DNA from: SLRI01 sp964576715
GTDB taxonomy: Bacteria; Pseudomonadota; Alphaproteobacteria; Geminicoccales; Geminicoccaceae
Assembly (NCBI GenBank): GCA_964576715.1
Contig: CAZNWE010000003.1
Coordinates: 37,023 to 101,022 of the forward strand
Length of the DNA stretch: 64,000 bases
Direction: 5' to 3'
Of the stretch, positions 8,683 through 16,603 are shown piece after piece. Every line of letters begins with the position of its first letter. The stretch's first letter is position 1. The position numbers and the translations under genes were made by a program. The notes beneath the pieces were generated by a model, which saw nothing but the letters and a program-made list of their open reading frames with translations, was not told the DNA's origin and searched no databases.

Positions 8683-9216
8683 CTAGACGGTCCAGTGGCG
8701 GCCGGCGTGACGGTCGAGCTCGGCCCGATAGTGCCGCTGCCGGCGGGCGACCCGCTCGACATAGCCGCGGGTGGCCGGGATGATGCGGGCATTGGGCAGG
8801 TCGCCGACCCGCGAGCCGCCGTTGTAGTAGGAAAGGGCGAACGGCGCCTGGCCCCGGTAGCGCTCGAGCAGCCGGCCGAGGAAGTGCAGGCCGATGCGGA
8901 TGTTGAGGCGCGGCTCCCAGAGTGCTTCCGGGTGCAGTGCATACTCGCCGCGACAGGTGGCCGGCATGATCTGCATCACGCCGCGGGCGCCGACCGGGCT
9001 CACCGCCCGGGGATCGAACCCGCTCTCGGTCTCGGCGACAGCCAGGGCCAGCGCCGCATCGACCCCGAGATCGGCGGCTTCGCGCAGGATCAGCCGGCGC
9101 AAGGCGTTGCGCTCGGCAGCCTGGCCGTGCCCCTGCCGTGCCGTGCCGAAGAGCGGTGCGGTGCTGAGCGCCAGGATGACGGCACGGCGTGGCAGCCGGC
9201 CCGGATCGCGCCTCAC
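8683..9216 (-). CDS. Lytic transglycosylase (SLT domain), exported
   Basis: 177 residues. The signal sequence after an Arg-rich start (PRRAVILALSTAPLFG) exports it to the periplasm. The SLT core is intact: AETESGFDPRAVSPVGARGV carries the catalytic Glu (about residue 64) before Ser, followed by MQIMPAT, and ALSYYNGG contains the conserved Tyr-Asn. It should cleave the glycan strand of peptidoglycan to 1,6-anhydro products. The GTG start (9214-9216) overlaps the stop of the upstream gene in a GTGA arrangement with GGAG seven bases upstream; longer ATG-initiated versions would overlap the neighbour by more than 60 bp. Last gene of the seven-gene minus unit before the terminator at 8634. In an envelope machine its likely job is local wall opening. 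Confidence 0.8.
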   Translation of the reverse strand: MRRDPGRLPRRAVILALSTAPLFGTARQGHGQAAERNALRRLILREAADLGVDAALALAVAETESGFDPRAVSPVGARGVMQIMPATCRGEYALHPEALWEPRLNIRIGLHFLGRLLERYRGQAPFALSYYNGGSRVGDLPNARIIPATRGYVERVARRQRHYRAELDRHAGRHWTV

Positions 9217-10034
9217 CAGCCGCTCCGGCCCGGCCCACGGGCATCCGGCCGCGGCCCGAAATCGTCGATCAGCCATTGCGTCCGGCGGCGGCGGGTCTCG
9301 ATGTCGACGAAGTCGCTGTCGACGAAGTCCCGGCCGAGCGCCGCCACGGCCGGCCGGGTGCGGCTGACGATCCGCAGATGCGGCCAGGCGCGACCGGCCG
9401 CCGCCGTGCCAGCGGCCGTCGTGGGCGCGGGCGGCGGCGCAATCCCGACCCGTGCCGGCTGCCAGTCCTGCTCGCGGGCGGCGAGCTCGTTCCACAGCCG
9501 CGCCTGCGCCGCGTACCGCTCGGCCCATTGCAGCACCGCGTCGACGAACGCCCGGCTGGTCAACCGGGGCAGCTGCGCCTGCGGGTCGAGCCCGGCATGG
9601 TAGGCGGCGAGCGCCTGCTCCCAGTCGCCGAGATGGTCGTGGAACCGGCGCAGCCGATCGAGGCCGACCTCGAGGTTGAGCCGCGGGTCGGTGAGCTCGT
9701 CCGGGCTGACCCCGAGCTCGCGCCGGGCGGTCTCCGGCATGATCTGCAGCACGCCCATGGCGCCCGAGCGGCTGCGCGCCAGCGGCTGAAAGTCGGACGA
9801 GACCTTGGCCAGCGCCAGTGCCAAGGCCGGCGGCACGCCCGCCCGCTCGGCCTCGACGACGACCAGGCGCTTCACCCGGTCACGCGCGGATTCGCTGCTG
9901 AACTGGGCGGCGGCAGGGCTGTGCCAGCCGCTGCTGCCATCGGCGGCGGCCCGTGGCGGGGTGGGGGCGAGGCCCAGGGCGAGGCCGAGGACGACCGCCA
10001 TGGCGGTCGAGGTCAGTGGTCGGTTGCGGGTCAT
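9213..10034 (-). CDS. Catalytically degenerate lytic transglycosylase-like protein
   Basis: 273 residues. A signal peptide (AMAVVLGLALGLAPTP) precedes an SLT-like domain with the usual landmarks, including SRSGAMGVLQIMPETA and a YHAG element. At the position of the catalytic Glu the sequence reads KVSSDFQP, so Glu is replaced by Ser (about residue 79) where the adjacent paralogue has ETESGFDP. A C-terminal extension of about 90 residues is not part of the SLT fold. Hydrolysis/transglycosylation is therefore unlikely; wall binding or regulation of the neighbouring active enzyme is the natural guess. It overlaps the upstream gene by 4 bp (ATGA) and the downstream gene by 4 bp (GTGA), so the three are translationally coupled. 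Confidence 0.75.
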   Translation of the reverse strand: MTRNRPLTSTAMAVVLGLALGLAPTPPRAAADGSSGWHSPAAAQFSSESARDRVKRLVVVEAERAGVPPALALALAKVSSDFQPLARSRSGAMGVLQIMPETARRELGVSPDELTDPRLNLEVGLDRLRRFHDHLGDWEQALAAYHAGLDPQAQLPRLTSRAFVDAVLQWAERYAAQARLWNELAAREQDWQPARVGIAPPPAPTTAAGTAAAGRAWPHLRIVSRTRPAVAALGRDFVDSDFVDIETRRRRTQWLIDDFGPRPDARGPGRSGW

Positions 10035-10582
10035 TCCTGCTCCTCCGCTGGCGCTAGGGATGCGAGCCGGGCCAGCCAGCGCTGGTCCAGCGTGGCGACG
10101 ATCACGTCGGTCGTGGCGGTCAGCCGCTGACGGGCGGCGATCGCCTGCTCCAGCGACAGGCCGGGGGCGACCGCGAGGGTGGCCGGACCCTCGATCGTCG
10201 CCGGATCGCGCGGGCTCAAGTCGGCGTCGAGAAAGCCGCCAGCGTGCAGGACGACGAGCCGCCGCTCGCCGGCCGGGACCGCTGGCTCGGCGGCCGTCGT
10301 CGCCGCGGTGGCGGCGACGACAAGGCCGGCATCGCTCGCGGCGCTCGCGCTCGTGTCGTCGGGTGGCGTCGGCACCGCGAGCGAGACCATCGCCAGCACC
10401 ATGATCGAGAAGAAGGCCATGGCCAGGGCCAAGGCGATCTCGGTGAGACCGGAGTCCAGCGCGTTGGCGGAGGCCGCCTCGGCACTGGCGTCACTCTCGA
10501 TGGCGCTGCGGCACCCCGCCGCCACCGGGCGCGGCGCTGGCGCTTGAAGAAGGGCGGCGGCCCCGCCCCGGCGGCGCTCCAT
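10031..10582 (-). CDS. Single-pass ExbD/TolR/MotB-like protein (putative stator plug subunit)
   Basis: 183 residues. A cytoplasmic N-terminus of about 45 residues precedes one membrane helix beginning GLTEIALALAMAFFSIMVLA (about 46-70), then a periplasmic domain. The helix has an acidic residue (Glu 48) at its cytoplasmic end followed by a MAFF-type run. The same layout is seen in MotB (YADFxTAMMAFF) and, with Asp, in ExbD/TolR, where this residue binds the proton. The periplasmic part has RRLVVLHAGGFLDADL and a C-terminal helical region but no OmpA peptidoglycan-binding signature. ATG start with GGAG upstream; the stop overlaps the next start. The likely partner is the TolQ/MotA-like protein at 17937, encoded in the opposite arm. 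Assignment is by topology and helix pattern. Confidence 0.55.
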   Translation of the reverse strand: MERRRGGAAALLQAPAPRPVAAGCRSAIESDASAEAASANALDSGLTEIALALAMAFFSIMVLAMVSLAVPTPPDDTSASAASDAGLVVAATAATTAAEPAVPAGERRLVVLHAGGFLDADLSPRDPATIEGPATLAVAPGLSLEQAIAARQRLTATTDVIVATLDQRWLARLASLAPAEEQE

Positions 10583-10705
10583 GGCCTCGTCTCCGCTTCA
10601 CCCGGTCACCGCGCCGGCTGTCTGTTCGGCTAGGACCCGGCTGTCTGTTCGGCTGGAGCAATGCGGTGGCGTGGCGCCCTTTTGCAGCGGGCGGAGAGCG
10701 GCCGC

Positions 10706-12163
10706 TCAGGGGCAGTCGACCGAGTAGTCACTGCCGAGGGTGTCGTTCAGCTGCTGCTGCACCGTGACCGCGAGCATCTTGAAGCGGCTGACGAAGGCGT
10801 TGTCCGCGCTGGTCACACAGGCGTCATCCGGTGCCGTGTTGAACGCGGCTGGCGGGGCACCGGCCGCCGCCGGCTCCAGGGCCTGCCGGCCGCCGCCGGG
10901 CTCGACCGCGCGGCCTTGCGCCAGGCGCAGTTCGCCGAGCAGACCCTGGGTCAGCCGACCGTCGGCGGGCAGGCCGTGGTCACGCTGAAAGCGCGTTACC
11001 GCGCCGCTCGTCAGCTGTCCGGCAACGCCGTCCGCCCGGCCCTCGAGGTAGCCGAGGTCGATCAGCGCCTGCTGCGCCACCAGCACCTGCGGCTGGTCGA
11101 GTGGCGCTGCCGGGTCGGCCGTGGCGACCATGGTCGTGTCGCCGAAGGCACCACCGCAGAACGTCATGACCATGGACAGCGCCGGGGCGGTGAGGATGTT
11201 GCTCACCCCGCGCCGCTCCAGCGCGTTGACGACCAGCGACTTCACGATGGTGCCGGTTGGCCGGTAGGCCAGCTCCTCCGGGTAGCGGCTGCGCAGGCTC
11301 CGGGCATTGGCGAGGGCCACGGCCTCCAGTGCCTCTAGGTCGACCTCGAGGCCGAGCATCCGTGCTGCCGCCTCCTCCTCGCCGAAATCGGTGACGTCGT
11401 TGAGCGTCCGGTGCAGGCTGTAGGCATTGCCGAGGTTGAGGACCATGTTCATCAAGGTGGCGGGTGAGCTGGTCAGGCTGTCGACCAGCTGCCGGCCGCC
11501 GCCCTGGTTGAACTCGGCGAGCATGATGCGGGTCAGCTCGCGGCCGCCGCCCTGCTGCAGCGAGTCGGCGACATAAGCGGCCAGCAGGACCGCACCGACC
11601 GCGGCATCGACCTGGAAATGATTGCCGATGTGCAGCGATCGATTGGCCTCGGCCAGCTCCGCCCTGACCGGTTCGGGCAGGGGCGCGGCGGTGGTGCGCG
11701 CCTCGAGATCCACGACCAGCTGGTCGGCGGCGTCGCTGTTGACCTCGATCATGCGAAAGCTGGTGAACGCCGCGTCGAGGCCGAGCCCGCCCTTGAGCGC
11801 GTCGAGATCGCTGATCATCGCCTGGTTCTGCACCTTCTGCAGGCCGAGGGCCGACTGGGCGCGGGCGATGCCGTCGGTGTAGCCCGTGGTGGCGATTGCG
11901 GTGTAGGTCGTGGTCAGCGCCAGCACCTCGACCGGCGACCTGCCGATGAAAGGGTTGTCGCCGCAGCCGCGGCGCATGACCTGCATGGTGAAGTCGCCGG
12001 TGGCACCGAGGACCGGGCGGATGGCGGCCGCCAGCCGGTCGAACGCGCCACGACCGTCGGCGGTGCCGCCGGGGCTGCCGCCCGGGCCGTTGCCGTTGCC
12101 GCCGAGGCAGCCGGTGACGATGAGACTGGCAGCCAAAACGGCGCCGATGGAGTGCGATCGCAT
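10706..12163 (-). CDS. Peptidoglycan-binding lipoprotein
   Basis: 485 residues. The signal ends in lipobox VTGC (ASLIVTGC), followed by a Gly/Asn-rich linker. The large central region (about 40-370) is helical and unrecognised. A PG_binding_1-type domain starts around VLVAQQALIDLGYLEGR and runs through GAVTRFQRDHGLPADGRL, the standard helix-turn-helix wall-binding repeat. A C-terminal tail has a Cys near each end (ACVTSADNAF to VDCP). It would link the outer (or inner) membrane to the murein, in the role Pal plays in the Tol system. The ATG at 12161-12163 has GAGGA nine bases upstream; an ATG three codons earlier abuts that site directly and is less likely. Fourth gene of the seven-gene unit. 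Confidence 0.7.
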   Translation of the reverse strand: MRSHSIGAVLAASLIVTGCLGGNGNGPGGSPGGTADGRGAFDRLAAAIRPVLGATGDFTMQVMRRGCGDNPFIGRSPVEVLALTTTYTAIATTGYTDGIARAQSALGLQKVQNQAMISDLDALKGGLGLDAAFTSFRMIEVNSDAADQLVVDLEARTTAAPLPEPVRAELAEANRSLHIGNHFQVDAAVGAVLLAAYVADSLQQGGGRELTRIMLAEFNQGGGRQLVDSLTSSPATLMNMVLNLGNAYSLHRTLNDVTDFGEEEAAARMLGLEVDLEALEAVALANARSLRSRYPEELAYRPTGTIVKSLVVNALERRGVSNILTAPALSMVMTFCGGAFGDTTMVATADPAAPLDQPQVLVAQQALIDLGYLEGRADGVAGQLTSGAVTRFQRDHGLPADGRLTQGLLGELRLAQGRAVEPGGGRQALEPAAAGAPPAAFNTAPDDACVTSADNAFVSRFKMLAVTVQQQLNDTLGSDYSVDCP

Positions 12164-12233
12164 GGGTTCCATTCCTCATCTTGTCCGGGTCTTCGGCCCG
12201 CCCCGCGGGGCTGCAGCCGCTGATCGGTCGCGT

Positions 12234-13247
12234 TCAGCGTGGCACGTCGATGGTGATCAATCGTCCCTTGAGCGTGTAGTCCATGCTGCGCGGCGAGCCG
12301 CTCGCCTCGGCGTCGTCGAGGGCGCATTCGAGCGCGTCCACCGCCTCGGTGATGGTGCCGTCGAACCGGGTGTCCAGCTGCCGCTCGGCGGTGCCGTCGA
12401 TGACACTGCGCACGACGAAGCCGCAGCCCTCGAGCGAGCGCTGCACGCCGGTCCTGAGCCGGCCGGAATTCTCGCTGCGCAGGGCGATGGTGTAGAACGT
12501 GCGGGACTGCGCGATCTGCGCGCCCACGGTGTCGGCCACCGATTCCAGGCTGTAGACCATGCCGCGGCGGATGGCGGTGACGTCGTCCGGCCCGCGGGTC
12601 GAGCCGACATTCAAGGCGTCGCCGACGCCGCGATTGGTGAAGCCCTCGACGACGGTCAGCCAGGTCGCGACGTTGACGGTGCGGCCGGGCCCCTGCGGAT
12701 CGGGGCGCGGCGCGCCGACATCGACCTGGCCGGTCATGATCCATTCGCAATTGGCAAGCTCGGCCTCGCCGAAGTCCTCGAGTGATTGACGCAGCGCGTT
12801 GCGGATCGAGCTTCTCACGCTCTCGTCAATCTGCGCCGAGCTCAAGGCCGCCGTGCGCGGCGCGTCGGCGAGTGGCGTGCGCAGATTGGCGGTGCGCGCC
12901 TGGAAGCGGTCGACCAGCCGGTCGACCGTCACCAGCTCCATGCCCTGCTCGCGAAACAGCTGCCGGGCGGCGGTGATCGCCTCCTTGACGTCGAACCCGG
13001 CCGCCTCGGCCGGCCGACCATCGACCAGGAAGCGGACCAGCGGGCAGACGTTCTCGGTGCGCAGGGCGAGCGGCGGCGGGGCCGGGGTCGGGGGCAGTGC
13101 CGCCACGACGATGTCGGGCTCGGCTGCCGCCGCCTCGACCGGCGTGATGGCGGGCGGACCGGCGGTCTCGCCCTGGCAGCTGGCGAGTGCCAGCGCCGCG
13201 AGCACCGCGATGCTCGATCGCCGGCCTGCTATCGGTGCGGTCGTCAT
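12234..13247 (-). CDS. Lipoprotein with CsgG/FlgT-like domains
   Basis: 337 residues. N-terminal signal with lipobox LASC (AVLAALALASC). After a Pro/Ala linker comes ENVCPLVRFLVDGRPAEAAG, then a helix-strand region with VRSSIRNALRQSLEDFGEAE and NCEWIMTGQVDVG, which resembles the strand order of curli-pore CsgG or FlgT-type periplasmic proteins. A second similar half runs from SRTFYTIALRSENSGRLR to the end. The ATG at 13245-13247 overlaps the upstream stop (ATGA), so it is translationally coupled to the other CsgG-like lipoprotein. No exact family recognised. A role in an outer-membrane ring or pore is inferred from the fold resemblance and lipidation. Confidence 0.6.
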   Translation of the reverse strand: MTTAPIAGRRSSIAVLAALALASCQGETAGPPAITPVEAAAAEPDIVVAALPPTPAPPPLALRTENVCPLVRFLVDGRPAEAAGFDVKEAITAARQLFREQGMELVTVDRLVDRFQARTANLRTPLADAPRTAALSSAQIDESVRSSIRNALRQSLEDFGEAELANCEWIMTGQVDVGAPRPDPQGPGRTVNVATWLTVVEGFTNRGVGDALNVGSTRGPDDVTAIRRGMVYSLESVADTVGAQIAQSRTFYTIALRSENSGRLRTGVQRSLEGCGFVVRSVIDGTAERQLDTRFDGTITEAVDALECALDDAEASGSPRSMDYTLKGRLITIDVPR

Positions 13248-14581
13248 GTGCAGCGTCCTCCGAGTTCCTGCCCGCCACCGAGGTCGAGGCCCTTGCGCAG
13301 CGCGCCGATGTGGAAGAGCTTGGCGATCTGACCGTCGATGCGGTCGATCGAGGCCGGGTAGCTGCAGGCGAGTTCCGGTGGGCCATCGAAGACGTCGAGG
13401 CGGCCGGCCGGCGTCGCCGCGCTGCAGGCACGGCCGCGATAGGCCTCGAGCCGCAGGTTTGCGGCGAAGCGATGCTGGGCGACGTGGACATTGCCGGTCG
13501 GGCGGACCTCCTGGGTCAGCTCGTCGAGGACGACGACGACCTTTTCGTCGGCCTCCTCGGGGGCGATGCGCAGCGCCATCAGCTGGTCGCGGGCGTACCA
13601 GCCGCCGGTGGTCGGCAGGCGCAGCAGACCGACGCTGCTGCCGCCGACATCCTGGGCAATGTCCGCCCAGACGGCGAAGTCGCGCGGCGGCAGCATGGTC
13701 CGGCCCTTGGCCGCGAGGGCCTCGGTGGCGAGGTTGGCGAGTGCCGCCTGCAGCTTGCGACAGCTGGATTCGCCTTCTGGATTGGTCGGGCAGCGCAGCT
13801 CGATCGCGCAAGGACCGTTGGCGGCAGCCCCGGTATTGGGCACGAACTCGAACAGCCGTGCAGCGGTGCTGCCGCCGAGCACCACCCCGGTCACCATGGT
13901 CTTGGAGCTGTCCGGTTGCCATCCGGCAGCGGCCCGGCGGAGATTGTCGACCGCCCGGCGCGCGGCGTCCGCATAGGCGCGATCGAGTGCCGGCCGTTCG
14001 CCCTCGGAAGCCACGATCGCGGTCGAGGCCTGGCTCGCCAGGACGATCTCGCCGGAGCCGGGGCGCGCCAGGAGTGCGGTCATGGTCACCAGCGAGCCGT
14101 TGCGGGTGAAGCTCGCCATGGTGGTGGCCGACGGGACCTGGAAATCGAACTCGAGCCCGGCAACGAGGCTCAAGACGTAGACCTTCGAGCCAGCGATCTC
14201 GTCGGCCAGTGTCTGGCCGCGGATCGCCGCCGGATCGACCGCGTTCTTGTCGGCGACGAGCCTGGCGAAGTCATCCGCGTCGTCGACCACCGGATGCACC
14301 GAGATCGCCGCAGCGAGGGGCCGGCCGACCACGTGGTTGCGGATCTCGAGCACGAACGGCGCCGGACCGCCGTCGCCACGCCCGTAGATGAGCCGGTCGA
14401 GCAACGGCTGGGCGCGCTTGTCGAGATAGCCCATGCCGCCATAGACGACGACCGCGTCCTCGGCCGGCGGCAAGGCGGTGGCCGGCGGTGCCGCGACCTG
14501 GCGCGGCGCCTCGCAGGCGGCGAGGGCCAGCAGAGCGAGGCACCCGACGAGCGGCGGACGGAGCTGCGACCAGAAAAGCAT
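13244..14581 (-). CDS. Lipoprotein of unknown family, possibly CsgG-like
   Basis: 445 residues. Starts MLFWSQLRPPLVGC and continues into the lipobox LAAC. The mature part has a Cys-containing segment NGPCAIELRCPTNPEGESSC, a glycine-rich GVVLGGSTAARLFEF strand region, and a repeat of beta/alpha elements such as EIVLASQASTAIVASEGE. I cannot place it in a family. The ATG at 14579-14581 is preferred over an in-frame TTG at 14605 because GGAA lies just upstream and the signal peptide then has normal length. It overlaps the next lipoprotein gene by 4 bp and lies 39 bp after the protease gene, so it belongs to the same operon. Confidence 0.6.
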   Translation of the reverse strand: MLFWSQLRPPLVGCLALLALAACEAPRQVAAPPATALPPAEDAVVVYGGMGYLDKRAQPLLDRLIYGRGDGGPAPFVLEIRNHVVGRPLAAAISVHPVVDDADDFARLVADKNAVDPAAIRGQTLADEIAGSKVYVLSLVAGLEFDFQVPSATTMASFTRNGSLVTMTALLARPGSGEIVLASQASTAIVASEGERPALDRAYADAARRAVDNLRRAAAGWQPDSSKTMVTGVVLGGSTAARLFEFVPNTGAAANGPCAIELRCPTNPEGESSCRKLQAALANLATEALAAKGRTMLPPRDFAVWADIAQDVGGSSVGLLRLPTTGGWYARDQLMALRIAPEEADEKVVVVLDELTQEVRPTGNVHVAQHRFAANLRLEAYRGRACSAATPAGRLDVFDGPPELACSYPASIDRIDGQIAKLFHIGALRKGLDLGGGQELGGRCT

Positions 14582-14620
14582 CCTGCGGTTCCAAACCTTC
14601 CGCAACCGGCTGACCAGGGG

Positions 14621-15559
14621 TCAGCGATCGATGATGTCGGCGAGAATGTCGATGCGTTGCGCGTAGTTGATCTGGGCCGCGGACGGCACCCGGAACTGCT
14701 GGGTGCCGCCCTTGGTGGTGTATTCGACCAGGTTCATGTTCACCGCGTTCAAGGTGCCGACGACCTGGCCGTCGGCCGTGAACACGGGACTGCCCGAGGC
14801 GCCGCCCGTGGCCGGCAGATTGTGGCGGATCAGGAGGTTCTCCGCGGGGCCGCGATCCTCGAGGTAGAAGTCGCTGATGCTGGTGACGATGCCGGTCTGC
14901 AGGGTGGCGATCGGGTTGCTGATGTTGACGTTGCCGCCGGACAGCCGCTCCATCGGAAAGCCGATGAAGGCGAGCGGCGTGCCGCTGCCGATGCCGTGCA
15001 GGGTGGCGGTGTCGGCGAGCTGCACCGTCGCCGGGAAGGCGCCATCGATCTCCAGGATGCCGACATCGTAGGGGATGCCGACCGGCATCTGGCCGAAGGC
15101 GTTGGGGCGAGCCTCGGCATAGCGCGGATGGCTTACCGCGCGCCTGATCCGGTAGCTTTCGCCGCGGCTCTTGTTGCGCAGCACGTAGGCCTCCACACCG
15201 GCCTCCAGCGCCTTTTCGACATCGGCGGTGATGTGGGTGTTGGTGCCGAGCCGGGCCGGCTCGAACGCCCAGGCGGTACCGAACGGCACGGTCTGAAACC
15301 CGCCGGCTTCGTCGGGCAGGACCAGCACGACCAGCGCGACCGCCGGCTCGACCATCCGGGCCGCCGCCTGCAAGCGGGTCGAGGTGTCGCCGGTGGCCGC
15401 CGGCTCCGAGGCCGGCGCCGCAGTGGCGGCCGGCGCGGCGGATGCCTCGGCCGCTGCCGGCTCCTCGGCCAGAAGATCGTTGAGGTTGACCTGGGCGGCA
15501 ACCGGTGCCGCGGCGAGGCCGAGGTGGCAGAGCAGTGCTGCAGTGAACACTCTGACCAT
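14621..15559 (-). CDS. Exported trypsin-like (S1) serine protease
   Basis: 312 residues. A signal peptide (VFTAALLCHLGLAAAPVAAQ) is followed by a disordered Ala/Pro/Glu linker and a chymotrypsin-fold domain. The triad is readable: His in GTNTHITADVEK, Asp in YDVGILEIDG and Ser in ATGGASGSPVFTADGQ. FGTAWAF before the His stands where HtrA-like enzymes have their GTGF loop. No PDZ domain follows, so it is a single-domain protease rather than DegP-like. Head gene of the seven-gene minus unit facing a divergent promoter region. It could process exported components of the same cluster (inference). Confidence 0.75.
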   Translation of the reverse strand: MVRVFTAALLCHLGLAAAPVAAQVNLNDLLAEEPAAAEASAAPAATAAPASEPAATGDTSTRLQAAARMVEPAVALVVLVLPDEAGGFQTVPFGTAWAFEPARLGTNTHITADVEKALEAGVEAYVLRNKSRGESYRIRRAVSHPRYAEARPNAFGQMPVGIPYDVGILEIDGAFPATVQLADTATLHGIGSGTPLAFIGFPMERLSGGNVNISNPIATLQTGIVTSISDFYLEDRGPAENLLIRHNLPATGGASGSPVFTADGQVVGTLNAVNMNLVEYTTKGGTQQFRVPSAAQINYAQRIDILADIIDR

Positions 15560-15896
15560 CGGTCGTTCTCCCCAATGTCACCGCTCTGCCGCTACTTGGC
15601 CGAGGCGGCAGAATACTCTGTGTCGACCGGCCCGTGTTCGACCTCTTCATCGGGTCGTGGGGCAACGGGCAGATCGCCATTCGGCCAGCGACGGCCGCCC
15701 GCCCAGCCGACCGGCCGACTGTCAACTATGCAACGGTCAGCTTAGTTTTCGGTAATGATCAAGGGTGGTCAAGGTAAATCATGGGTCGTTCGAACCGAGA
15801 CGTAGGCCGATGCAGCCTCTCGTCCGGCCCGCCAATTTTCGCTCTCGCCCGGCCATAGCCGATCCTCGAATGCGCACCACAAGCGAGGATGGCGAG
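15560..15896. other. Divergent promoter region of the two main envelope operons
   Basis: Lies between the protease-led minus unit and the plus unit starting at 15897, so it should hold both promoters and any shared operator. The stretch 15715-15770 is less GC-rich than its surroundings. Positions 15730-15743 read GCAACGGTCAGCTT, the same 14 bases found in each unit of the 19-bp tandem repeat at 63925-64000 (opposite strand). No clear sigma-70 hexamer pair was found. Confidence 0.45.
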
Positions 15897-16553
15897 ATGG
15901 CTTGGCACCCCGAACCCCGATTCCGGCGCAAGGCGCCGGCCTTCAGGCGCGGCTTGGCCGGCACCCTGCTCGGCCTGGCGCTCGGCGCCTGCGCGTCGTC
16001 GGCCCCGCCACCGGCGCCGGGTTTGGCGATGCCGGTGCTGCGGGACGAGGTCGTGGTCCGCCAGCAGGCGTCGGCCGGGCCGGCCGAGACCGCGGCGGCG
16101 CGGCGGGCGGCCGCGGAGGCGGCGGCGCTCGCCGCGGCCGAGGCGGCCTTCGCCGCCTGCCGTGACGAGGGCCTGAGCCTCGAGCGCAGCGCCCAGGCGA
16201 CCGCCAATGCCGGCCAATACAAGCGGTCGGCCGTGATCCTCGAGGGTTGCCTCGCCGAGGCCGAGCGCTCCGGCAGCATCGCTGCCGAGGATCGGATGCC
16301 GGTCCTGGCCCTGGCCATCCAGGCGCATGTCAAGGCGGGCGATGTCGGCCGCGCCGGCGCGCTGCTCGAGGACTTCGAGGCCCGGTTCAGCGGGCTCGAT
16401 CTCTACTACGACGACGGCACCTCGTTCATCGAGTCGCTGCGCCTCGCGGTCGGCCTCGCCGCCGACACCGATGCCGGCGTCTTCTCGACCGCCAACGTCA
16501 ACCCGACGCTCAAGGCGGACCTCCGCCGGCAGCGCTACTGGCAGGCCAACTGA
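15897..16553 (+). CDS. Lipoprotein, helical, unknown family
   Basis: 218 residues. Signal with lipobox LGAC (LLGLALGAC). After a short linker, residues 60-110 form a highly Ala/Glu/Arg-rich helix. The C-terminal half has paired-helix elements (YKRSAVILEGCLAEAER, AIQAHVKAGDVGRAGALLE) in a TPR-like rhythm, suggesting a protein-binding surface. The ATG at 15897 has GAGGA eight bases upstream; earlier in-frame ATGs would place the signal 9 or more residues too deep. First gene of the six-gene plus-strand unit. The TPR-like reading is by eye only. Confidence 0.6.
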   Translation: MAWHPEPRFRRKAPAFRRGLAGTLLGLALGACASSAPPPAPGLAMPVLRDEVVVRQQASAGPAETAAARRAAAEAAALAAAEAAFAACRDEGLSLERSAQATANAGQYKRSAVILEGCLAEAERSGSIAAEDRMPVLALAIQAHVKAGDVGRAGALLEDFEARFSGLDLYYDDGTSFIESLRLAVGLAADTDAGVFSTANVNPTLKADLRRQRYWQAN

Positions 16554-16603
16554 TGCCGCGGGCGGCACTGCCGACGGTCGCGGACAACATGTGGAGGAAG
16601 GAC

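Noticed and set aside
15715..15770. TTGACA on the minus strand between the divergent envelope operons
   Set aside because: No -10 hexamer at 16-18 bp; the sequence downstream is GC-only.
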